The translations under genes and the position numbers were made by a program. From NCBI RefSeq assembly GCF_965208895.1, contig NZ_OZ242363.1:1736001-1800000 (forward strand): a DNA stretch of 64,000 bases. The letters are read 5' to 3'. The stretch is from Poriferisodalis sp965208895. GTDB lineage: Bacteria; Actinomycetota; Acidimicrobiia; Acidimicrobiales; Poriferisodalaceae. The notes under the pieces are model-generated. The model did not search any database and was not told the origin of the DNA. It was given only the letters and a program-made list of their open reading frames with translations. Position 1 is the first letter of the stretch. Every line of letters begins with the position of its first letter. Below are positions 34,704-42,300 of the stretch, in pieces.

Positions 34704-34771
34704 GATGCAGAGTGCGGTGCCCGATGTGCTCGAGCAGCTCTACGACGCAGTCGAGCTGGATAACGCCTAGC
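34704..34771 (+). other. Putative attachment site copy B (gpgS 3' end)
   Basis: Encodes MQSAVPDVLEQLYDAVELDN-A-stop, against VQSAVPDVLDQLHDAVELDN-A-stop in gpgS. Frame and stop are kept, and most base changes are silent, so this end came from a functional homologous gpgS. Confidence 0.75.
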
Positions 34772-34786
34772 ACCCCCTCGACCGTC

Positions 34787-35956
34787 TCAGCCCGATTCCT
34801 CAGTCTCGATCCACCCTTCGGCAATCGCTTGCCGGGCGACATAACTGCGAACCGCCGCATGGACGAAGGCAATGCGGCCGCGACCGACTGAGGTGACCAG
34901 CCCAGCAGAGAGCAGGCGCTGGCGGTACCGGCTCAAGCTGCGGTTGTCGTGCCGCCACCGCCTTCCGATGTCGGCGATCGAAGCGGAGCCGGGATCTTCG
35001 AGCATTGCGATGAGAAATCGCTTGTCAAGGTCGGAAAGGCGACGCCACAGGGGCGCATAGACATGGTCACCGAACTTGCGGACAGAACCGGCCAAGGCGC
35101 GCTCGACGTCATCGGCCGCAATGCCCGCGACCGGGTCTGCGCACTCATCCCACATATCTGCGCCGATGAGCTGAATCAAGTATGGCTGGCCGCCGGAAAC
35201 CTCGGCCGCAAGCTGAAGCGCTTCGTCCCCGATCTGTGCACCAGCCGTCTCGATTGGTGAACGCAATGCGACTTCAGCATCGGAAATGGCGAGATTGCCG
35301 ATCTCGTGCCGATTGCAGCGCTGGAGGAAAGTGGCGGCTGCACCGGTCATCAACCGGTCCTCCAGTTCGGGCAGCGCGGCACCCGCGAATGCAATCGGAC
35401 GCTCGGGACGGCGGGAGACAAGTTGGAAGATGCCGCCGAATTGCCGGATTTCGGACACCTCGGCTGCGTGGAGCTCGTCGATGGTGATGAGCAGCCCCGT
35501 ACCTCGCTCAGCGAGGAGGTCGCCCAGGCCAGCCAACACCGATTCGAAGTCACGCAGCGCTGCGCCAGGGCCATCAGCCTCGGACGCCGCCTCGGTCTGC
35601 ACACTCAGGGCACCGAACGAGAAACCGCTCACGACGCGTCCCGGTCGACGACCGTGCTCTGTCTCGAAGTTGTGGAGAAGTCTGGTCGTCTTGCGAGCGA
35701 TGTCTTCGATGAGGCCAGACGGCATCGCTCCAGCGCTCGAGACAGTCAGCCATCCTTGGGCCGCGGCACGGTCTTCGAATGCATTGAGCAGCACTGTCTT
35801 GCCGGTGCCTCGCAGGCCCCATACGAGCGTCGCATAGTTGGGGCTGCGCACGTTCCCGAACACTGTCTCAAAGCCGCTCAGCGCTGCACGGCGCCCAGCG
35901 AGCAGCGGGGGGCTGACCCCAAATGACGGCGAGAACGGGTTCAACGGTCGAGCCAT
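34787..35956 (-). CDS. AAA ATPase with winged-helix C-terminus
   Basis: A 389-residue P-loop ATPase. Walker A is LVWGLRGTGKTVLLNAFEDR (about residues 43-62), Walker B GLLITIDELHAAE, then sensor-like PIAFAGAALPELE. The C-terminal third (GSASIADIGRRWRHDNRSLS, RLLSAGLVTSVGRGRIAFVH) is a winged-helix DNA-binding domain. The layout recalls archaeal-type ATPases of mobile elements; the role is unknown. ATG 35956 is used, as a longer frame reaches into gpgS-end copy C. Together with its flanking copies it makes a second segment of the island. Confidence 0.82.
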   Translation of the reverse strand: MARPLNPFSPSFGVSPPLLAGRRAALSGFETVFGNVRSPNYATLVWGLRGTGKTVLLNAFEDRAAAQGWLTVSSAGAMPSGLIEDIARKTTRLLHNFETEHGRRPGRVVSGFSFGALSVQTEAASEADGPGAALRDFESVLAGLGDLLAERGTGLLITIDELHAAEVSEIRQFGGIFQLVSRRPERPIAFAGAALPELEDRLMTGAAATFLQRCNRHEIGNLAISDAEVALRSPIETAGAQIGDEALQLAAEVSGGQPYLIQLIGADMWDECADPVAGIAADDVERALAGSVRKFGDHVYAPLWRRLSDLDKRFLIAMLEDPGSASIADIGRRWRHDNRSLSRYRQRLLSAGLVTSVGRGRIAFVHAAVRSYVARQAIAEGWIETEESG

Positions 35957-36114
35957 GAGCCAAGCAACCCTCCTACGCGCGTATTGACCGCCAACGGACC
36001 GGCCACACGTTCCGCGACGAACACGGCCAATGACCAACGAAAGAGTAACTGATGCAGTGTGAACATGCGGGTTAGTTTGCTTTTGCGTACTGTTCCTTTT
36101 CTGCGCACAAGTCC

Positions 36115-36208
36115 TCCCGAATTGGTCCAGGGTGCAGAGCGCGGTGCCCAATGTGCTCGACCTGCTTCACGACGCAGTCGAACTCGACAACGCCCTGCGC
36201 GACGCAGT
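36115..36208 (+). other. Putative attachment site copy C (decayed gpgS 3' end)
   Basis: Matches 31735-31828 without gaps; the stop TAG is changed to CTG. It is the oldest-looking copy and marks the right end of the island. The 150 bp before it (35957-36114) are AT-richer and hold no gene. Confidence 0.72.
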
Positions 36209-36248
36209 GATTTATCGTGACGGAACCGTCCTATAGTTAGGAATAGTG

Positions 36249-36890
36249 ATGGCGCGCACCTCGTGGAAGCAGCGCATTGGCGAGATCTTGGCACTGGGTG
36301 CGTTCGCGTTCGTGTGGGTTCGGATTGTCGATTGGCTCACTTGGCCACTGTGGGGATGGCTGCAGGCAGCAGTTGCCATTGGCGGCATCGCCGCCGCCGG
36401 CATTGCCTACGAGAGCGGCAAGCGCTTCGGCCGCCGTTCGCCAGAGCAACCAGAGACCAAGTCAGACGAAGCACCCGACACCGCGTCCAAGCGTTTCGCT
36501 TGGAACGAGCGCACGGGCTTCGCATGGTGGGCGTTGGCGCTCGCGTTCTTGACGGCAACAGCGTTTGCCGAGCCGTTGTGGCTCGACTTGGCGCTCTGTG
36601 CGGCGCTCACCCCGGTCGTGATCTGGTGGGAGCGCCGCTGGCGCCGCGCCCGCTCAGATGAAAGCGCGAACGCCCTCAGCCCGGCAGGGCACGGGAGGGT
36701 CGCAGCGACCATCGTGTTGACGGGCCACATCGCCGAGTGGCTGCCGACGGAATTGCTCTTGGTGCCGGTGCTCTTTTTCGCCGGGCTGATGATCTGGCTG
36801 TTCGCTTATCTCTGCGGACTGCGCCTCGGGCGCCTTGAGGCCAGCGCTGGTTCCCGGCGCTCGGACTCCAGGCACAGCCACATCGTTTGA
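36249..36890 (+). CDS. Multi-pass membrane protein, hypothetical
   Basis: A 213-residue protein with about four to five membrane spans: EILALGAFAFVWVRIVDWLT, LQAAVAIGGIAAAGIAY, WWALALAFLTATAFAEPLWL with LALCAALTPVVIWWE, and ELLLVPVLFFAGLMIWLFAY. A charged loop (residues about 56-90) separates the first pair from the rest. Not recognised. Its last 85 bp overlap the 3' end of the convergent phosphorylase gene. Confidence 0.7.
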   Translation: MARTSWKQRIGEILALGAFAFVWVRIVDWLTWPLWGWLQAAVAIGGIAAAGIAYESGKRFGRRSPEQPETKSDEAPDTASKRFAWNERTGFAWWALALAFLTATAFAEPLWLDLALCAALTPVVIWWERRWRRARSDESANALSPAGHGRVAATIVLTGHIAEWLPTELLLVPVLFFAGLMIWLFAYLCGLRLGRLEASAGSRRSDSRHSHIV

Positions 36891-38641
36891 CCCGCAGCCA
36901 GCGATGGGCGCGCACCGGGGCCGTGGACTCGGTCGTCAAGCAAATCAACGCAGCCTTCGGCGGCGAAGCGAGCCCCAGCGCTGCCCGGCGGGCACAGCTC
37001 CGACAGCACCTCGATGTCGATGGTGAGCTGGCCGTGGGTGACGTTGGTGATTGACGCGATCGTCTGGTCCCAGTCGGGTCCGCCGCGGATCACGCCGAAC
37101 GCCCGCGACCCCAAGTCCAGCGACGTCTGCGCGCTGTCGGGATGAAACGCCGGCTGGCCGCGCCGCACCAGCATCCTGCGCACCAACTCCACCAGCACCC
37201 TGCGGCGGATGCCCTCCTGGGCGCCGAGCAGATCGACTGCCTCGTCGAGTGTCAGCTTGCGCCGGTTGATCGTGCGCCTGTTCCGCTCGACCGGCGGCAG
37301 CCCGTGCTCGGTGACGATGCGCGGGGGCTCGCTGATGGGCGCCCAGTAGCTGGGCGTGCCCAGCAGCGCATGGACATAGAACGCAGGGATGCCGGCGAGG
37401 CTCAGCATGATCGTGTGCGCGGCGAGGAACTGGGCGACGCCGAGTGTGTCGGAGTCGCCAGCGAACAGATCCCACAGCGAGACATTCAGCTCGTACGCCT
37501 TGGGCCCTTCAGGCGTGTCGAACTCCGAATGCGTGCCGCCCGCGCTGTGTCCTGCTGCGATGAGCCGGAAGAGCTCGGCACTGCTCAGCAGGCCTTCCAC
37601 CGGACGGAGTCCGATGCCGTCATGGCTGGCGACGAAGTTGAAGTAGGACGTTCCCGTCGGTGGCGGGTCCAGCCCGGCGAGCCACTGCTGCATCGCAACC
37701 GCCGAGCCCGAGATCATCGTGTGGGCGACGAGCGGCGGCAGGCTGAAGTTGTAGACGAGGTGGGCTTCGTCGCCGTCGCCCCAGTAGGCCACGTTCTGGT
37801 CGTGGGGAACGTTGGTCTCGGTGATGATGACCGAGCCGGGGCAACGTGCATCCAGCAGCGTCCGCAGCAGCTTGACGATCTCGTGGGTCTGGGGCAGGTT
37901 CAGGCACGACGTGCCGAGTTCCTTCCAGAGATAAGCGATCGCATCGAGACGGAACCAGCGCACGCCGGCATCGACGAGGCACCTGACCGTGCGCAGCAGG
38001 TCCAGCAGGACGTCGGGCTCGCCGAAGTTCAGGTCGATCTGGTCGTGGCTGAAGGTGCACCACAGCAACCGCGGGCCATCGGGTGTCTCGACCTCGCGCA
38101 GCAGCGGGGTCGTGCGCGGCCGCGCCACGCTCGACAGGTCGTCGGAGGGCTCCGCGCTGAGCAGGAAGCGGCTGCCGAGCATCTCGCCGCTGCAGAACTG
38201 CTCCATCCACGGATGGTCGGCACTGACATGGTTCACGACGAGATCGGCCATCACCGTGTAGCTCTCGGCGAGGTCGGCGATGTCATCCCAGGTGCCAAGC
38301 CGCGGATCGACCGCCCGGTGATCGGTGACGGCAAAGCCACCGTCTGAGCTCGCCGGATAAAACGGCAGGACGTGCACAACGGTCACGACGTCGCCGGTCA
38401 GATCGTCGAGCAACTCATGCAACGTGTGCAGCGGCACCTTCCCGGCCTCGGTAATCGAGTCTGCGTAGGTGATCACCGCAACGTCGTGCTGATCCCAATG
38501 CGACGCTGGCGGGGGCGCTTCATCGTCTGGCCCGAGTCCGATTTCCGCCAGCACCTCGTCCGCCAGTGGCTCGACGGCCACCGCGGGATATACGAACTCG
38601 AGATGCCCCTCGACTCGCCGACGCAACTCCCCATCTGTCAC
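36806..38641 (-). CDS. GH13_18 phosphorylase, probably glucosylglycerate phosphorylase
   Basis: Sucrose-phosphorylase-like enzyme of 611 residues. The barrel carries LPFYPASSDGGFAVTDHRAV (about 92-111), MADLVVNHVS, the nucleophile Asp233 in RWFRLDAIAYLWKE, acid/base Glu275 in VIITETNVPH, and Asp341 in FVASHDGIGLRP. This subfamily includes sucrose, glucosylglycerol and glucosylglycerate phosphorylases. Because gpgS lies in the same locus, glucosylglycerate is the favoured substrate: phosphorolysis to glucose-1-phosphate and glycerate. The family call is firm; the substrate is inference. Confidence 0.85.
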   Translation of the reverse strand: MTDGELRRRVEGHLEFVYPAVAVEPLADEVLAEIGLGPDDEAPPPASHWDQHDVAVITYADSITEAGKVPLHTLHELLDDLTGDVVTVVHVLPFYPASSDGGFAVTDHRAVDPRLGTWDDIADLAESYTVMADLVVNHVSADHPWMEQFCSGEMLGSRFLLSAEPSDDLSSVARPRTTPLLREVETPDGPRLLWCTFSHDQIDLNFGEPDVLLDLLRTVRCLVDAGVRWFRLDAIAYLWKELGTSCLNLPQTHEIVKLLRTLLDARCPGSVIITETNVPHDQNVAYWGDGDEAHLVYNFSLPPLVAHTMISGSAVAMQQWLAGLDPPPTGTSYFNFVASHDGIGLRPVEGLLSSAELFRLIAAGHSAGGTHSEFDTPEGPKAYELNVSLWDLFAGDSDTLGVAQFLAAHTIMLSLAGIPAFYVHALLGTPSYWAPISEPPRIVTEHGLPPVERNRRTINRRKLTLDEAVDLLGAQEGIRRRVLVELVRRMLVRRGQPAFHPDSAQTSLDLGSRAFGVIRGGPDWDQTIASITNVTHGQLTIDIEVLSELCPPGSAGARFAAEGCVDLLDDRVHGPGARPSLAAGQTMWLCLESERREPALASRRPRRSPQR

Positions 38642-38682
38642 AGCGCGCGGACTCCTGTCGTCGGTGCGTCAGCTTCAGGCCC

Positions 38683-38847
38683 CATTGTGTGCGCAGAAAT
38701 GCTGTTCCCACCGGCAAGTCTGCACCGGATTGGGTATGGCCTCATTCTGTGTGCAGAAATGCCGCTCCCAGCGGCGAAACCACGCAGATATCGCACCGGC
38801 CTCATGCCACGCCCAGAAATGCCGCGCCCGGCGGCAGCCCAGCGGCG
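38683..38847 (+). repeat. 60-bp imperfect tandem repeats, ~2.75 copies
   Basis: Units start at 38683, 38743 and 38803, each with a CAGAAATGC core about 12 nt in and a downstream CCC-n-CGGC block. They fill the gap before the amine oxidase gene. An open frame of Cys/Lys/Arg repeats (CAQKC, CVQKC, CHAQKC) runs through them but has no start site. Confidence 0.75.
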
Positions 38848-38896
38848 AACGCCCTGAAGGACCCGGACGTTCGCAGTCTCCCCCTAGCGTGAACCC

Positions 38897-40840
38897 ATGA
38901 CCGAGACCCTGCTCGAACGGCCCAGCGACGGGGCTGCCATGCCGTCGCGTCATCCGCTGTCGATGATGACCGAGGCGGAAGCCCATGCCGCCATCGAGGT
39001 CCTGCGCCGCAGCGGGCGCATTGGCGACGAAGCGCGCTTCCACGGATTCTGCATCTGGGAGCCGCCCAAGGACGAGGTCGCTGCATGGCTGCCCGGCGCC
39101 GACACCGACCGTCGCTTCGAGATCGTCGTACGCGAGCACGGCGAGGTGCATACCGCGGTGGTGTCAGTCACCCGCGGCGAGGTGGACTCATGGGTGCATC
39201 ACCCCGACGCAGTGCCGAGGGTGGGCCAAGTCGAGTTGTTCGCGGTGATGGATGCCTGCCGCAAGGACCCGGGGTTCGCTGAGGCCGTTGCCAATCGGGG
39301 GATTTCCGATCCGTCACAGGTGCAGATCGACCCCTGGCCGACCGGCGATTACGGCTTCGAATTCGAGGCCGGCCGGCGCGTGCAGCGCTGCATCGCCTTC
39401 TGGCGTCCGAACCCCACCGACAACGGCTACGCCTACCCGCTCGACGGGCTCATGGTGCACATCGATGTCGACACGCTCGAAGTGCTGCACATCGAGGACT
39501 TCGAACAGTGGCCGCTGGCGTCGGAGCGAGGCAACTACGACGTCGACTCCGTCACCGAGGATTTCGGCCCGATGCGAACCGACTTGGCTCCCATCGAGAT
39601 CACCCAGCCCGAAGGCACCAGCTTCACGCTCGACGACAACGAGCTGCGCTGGCAGAAATGGTCGATGCGGGTCGTCATGGACGACACCGAAGGTTTGGTG
39701 CTGCACCGGATCGCCTATGACGACGGCGGGCGGGTGCGGCCGATCATCGACCGGGCGTCGCTGGCCGAGATGGTGGTGCCCTACGGCGACACCCGGCCGT
39801 CGCAGACGTTCAAGCACGCGCTCGACTCAGGTGAGTTCGGCCTGGGCCTGATGAACAACTCGCTGCAGCTCGGCTGCGACTGTCTCGGCGAGATCGTCTA
39901 CCTCGACTCGACCCAGGTGTTCGACGACGGCTCCGTGGTCACCACGCCGAACGCCATCTGCATCCACGAGGAGGACTTCGGCATCGGCTGGAAGCACTTC
40001 GACTGGAACGCCGACACCACCGAGGTGCGCCGCTCTCGCCGTCTGGTGGTGAGCGCCATTCACACCGTCGGGAACTACGAATACGGATTCTTCTGGTACT
40101 TCTACCTCGACGGCACAATCCGCTACGAGGTGAAGCTCACCGGCATCCTCACCACGCGATCGCACCGCGAAGGCGACGACATGACGTTCGCCCGCCAGGT
40201 GGCACCCCACGTGTCGGCCCCGATCCACCAGCACATCTTCTGCGTGCGGCTGGACATGGCCGTCGACGGAAGCGCCAATTCCGTGGTCGAGGTGAACACC
40301 GAAGCGCTGCCGCCAGGCCCCGACAACCCGCATGGCACCGCGTTCGCCGCCCGCGAGACGGTGCTCGAGAGCGAATCGGCTGCGCGCCGAAACACCAATT
40401 CTGCGTCAAGCCGGTACTGGCGGATCGAGAGCGCGAACCACATCAACCGGCTGGGGCGGCCGACGGCATTCCGGCTGCTGCCGCCGCCCACCGCGACCAT
40501 GTTCGCTGCCCACGACAGCCCGCACTCCGAGCGCGCCACGTTCGCCCGTCACAACCTGTGGGTGTCGCCCACACGACCCGACGAGCGCTACGGCGCCGGA
40601 CGGTTCCCGACGCAACGCAACGCCGGCGACGGGCTGGAGCGCTATACGGCGGGCGACCGGCCAGTGGTCGGCACCGACATCACGGTGTGGCACACGTTCG
40701 GAATCACCCACGATGCACGCCCCGAGGACTTCCCGGTGATGCCCACCGAGTACGTCAGCTTCGGACTGGTGCCCGACGGCTTCTTCGACCGCAACCCCAT
40801 GCTGGATGTGCCGCCGTCATCGAACGGACACTGCGCCTAA
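38897..40840 (+). CDS. Copper-containing primary amine oxidase
   Basis: Oxidises primary amines to aldehydes with release of H2O2 and ammonia. The 647-residue protein has the topaquinone precursor Tyr394 in HTVGNYEYGF (T-x-x-N-Y-E/D) and copper ligands His444 and His446 in APIHQHIF, with a third His in FGITHDARPEDFPVMP. The catalytic-base Asp is expected near IYLDSTQ. No signal peptide, so cytosolic. Together with nitrile hydratase it hints at use of small nitrogen compounds. Confidence 0.93.
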   Translation: MTETLLERPSDGAAMPSRHPLSMMTEAEAHAAIEVLRRSGRIGDEARFHGFCIWEPPKDEVAAWLPGADTDRRFEIVVREHGEVHTAVVSVTRGEVDSWVHHPDAVPRVGQVELFAVMDACRKDPGFAEAVANRGISDPSQVQIDPWPTGDYGFEFEAGRRVQRCIAFWRPNPTDNGYAYPLDGLMVHIDVDTLEVLHIEDFEQWPLASERGNYDVDSVTEDFGPMRTDLAPIEITQPEGTSFTLDDNELRWQKWSMRVVMDDTEGLVLHRIAYDDGGRVRPIIDRASLAEMVVPYGDTRPSQTFKHALDSGEFGLGLMNNSLQLGCDCLGEIVYLDSTQVFDDGSVVTTPNAICIHEEDFGIGWKHFDWNADTTEVRRSRRLVVSAIHTVGNYEYGFFWYFYLDGTIRYEVKLTGILTTRSHREGDDMTFARQVAPHVSAPIHQHIFCVRLDMAVDGSANSVVEVNTEALPPGPDNPHGTAFAARETVLESESAARRNTNSASSRYWRIESANHINRLGRPTAFRLLPPPTATMFAAHDSPHSERATFARHNLWVSPTRPDERYGAGRFPTQRNAGDGLERYTAGDRPVVGTDITVWHTFGITHDARPEDFPVMPTEYVSFGLVPDGFFDRNPMLDVPPSSNGHCA

Positions 40841-40881
40841 GTCTCTCGGCGACCGGGCCCGCCGCGGCCTACTGTGGCCCG

Positions 40882-42210
40882 ATGGCAGGAGCACCCGAAG
40901 CCGGCGAGCCGAGCCTGACGTCTGGCGATACCGCTGCGTCCGGCGCTGTATCTCATGACGCCGGCCCATCCGGCGCTGCATTGGTCGAGCACTTTTCCCC
41001 GGCGCCAACCGAGGGCTTGCGGATTGCGCCCTTCCTGGACGCGATCGAGGCACAGGCCCCCACGGCAGACCGGACCCGGTCGGTCTCATCCGAGGTCATC
41101 GAGGCCATCCGTGGCACCGACTTCATGCGCATGTCAGCGACCCGCAACATCGGAGGCGTCGAGGAGACGATGCTCCACATGGGCCGCGAGCTCGAAGCCG
41201 TCGCGGCCCGCTGCCCCAGCCTGGCGTGGTGCCTGTGGAACCACCTGTGCGTCTTCCACCTGTTCGTCGGATCGGTGGGCCCCGACCAGCAGGATTTCCT
41301 GACCCACATCGTGACCAACGGCCAATGGGTGTCGTTCCCCGGCGGTGCTCGCAGCTCGGTGTACGGCCGCATCGAAGGCGATCAGGCAATCCTGAACGGC
41401 ACTGGCCGATGGGGCACCGGTGCCCGCTACGCCGACTACTGCGGGGTTGCCTTCGCCATCACCGGCGACGACGGCAAGCCGGTCCGCCGTCCTGCGCCGC
41501 ATGGAGCGGCGAAATCAAGCTTGGACATCCGCTTCACCATCCTGCCGACCACGACCGAGGGCGTGAAGATCGACCCGTCGTGGGACGGCGCCGGGCTGCG
41601 GGCATCGGCCACCGACGACGTCCACTACACCGACGTGCCCGTCAAGCTCAGCAACTGCGTGGCGTGGTTCGGGGCCAACCGTGCTGAGTCGCTGCGCACC
41701 GTGCCGGTGGTGGATCACCGCTACCGCGAGGACTGGGTGGGCATTTCAGACTTGTGGCTCTCGTTCATGGCGGTGGGCCTCGTCCGCCGGGCGCTCGCCG
41801 AGGCGGCTGACGCCGCCGGCGGCCGGCGCGTGATCATCGGCGGCAAGATGGTCGAACGGCCCACGGTGCAGGTCAACTTCGGCCGGGCGGCATCGCTGCT
41901 GGCCGCTGCGGCCGCCGCCACCGAAGCTGCGTGCAGCGAGGTGGACCGTCGTATCGCCGCCGGGATCGTGCCCGACGAAGCCGACTACCTCCGGCAGATG
42001 GCGGTGACAACGATGGCAGTCGAGCAGCTCGACGAGGCCATGTCGCTGCTGCATCGCACCCAAGGCGGCACTGCGCTGCGAGAAGGCGGCGCCTTCGACC
42101 GGCGTTACCGAGACTTCCGGGCGATGCCGGTGCACATCAACGTGCACCAAGACCGGGTGACCCACCAACTCGGCCGCCACCTTCTCGGCCTGGAACTCAA
42201 CCCGTTCTGA
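40882..42210 (+). CDS. Acyl-CoA dehydrogenase-fold flavoprotein (group D monooxygenase-like)
   Basis: A 442-residue flavoprotein. SLAWCLWNHLCVFHLFVGSV, NGQWVSFPGGARSSVYGRIE and LNGTGRWGTGARYADYCGVA resemble the FMNH2-dependent hydroxylases of the acyl-CoA dehydrogenase fold (HsaA/HpaB-like) more than true dehydrogenases. The C-terminal helices end with INVHQDRVTHQLGRHLLGL. A separate reductase would be needed; none is adjacent. Starts 42 bp after the amine oxidase. Substrate unknown. Confidence 0.8.
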   Translation: MAGAPEAGEPSLTSGDTAASGAVSHDAGPSGAALVEHFSPAPTEGLRIAPFLDAIEAQAPTADRTRSVSSEVIEAIRGTDFMRMSATRNIGGVEETMLHMGRELEAVAARCPSLAWCLWNHLCVFHLFVGSVGPDQQDFLTHIVTNGQWVSFPGGARSSVYGRIEGDQAILNGTGRWGTGARYADYCGVAFAITGDDGKPVRRPAPHGAAKSSLDIRFTILPTTTEGVKIDPSWDGAGLRASATDDVHYTDVPVKLSNCVAWFGANRAESLRTVPVVDHRYREDWVGISDLWLSFMAVGLVRRALAEAADAAGGRRVIIGGKMVERPTVQVNFGRAASLLAAAAAATEAACSEVDRRIAAGIVPDEADYLRQMAVTTMAVEQLDEAMSLLHRTQGGTALREGGAFDRRYRDFRAMPVHINVHQDRVTHQLGRHLLGLELNPF

Positions 42211-42300
42211 TCCGCACGCGCAGCGGCAAGAGCCCTTCCGCCCCGCGTGCCCAAGCATCACATCAACAGTCCCCAGGCATCGGCCGCTTGACACAGCTGA

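Noticed and set aside
38664..38900. Cys/Lys-repeat frame over the 60-bp tandem repeats
   Set aside because: The protein repeats follow from DNA repeats; unit cores are better kept than codons, and no start is supported.
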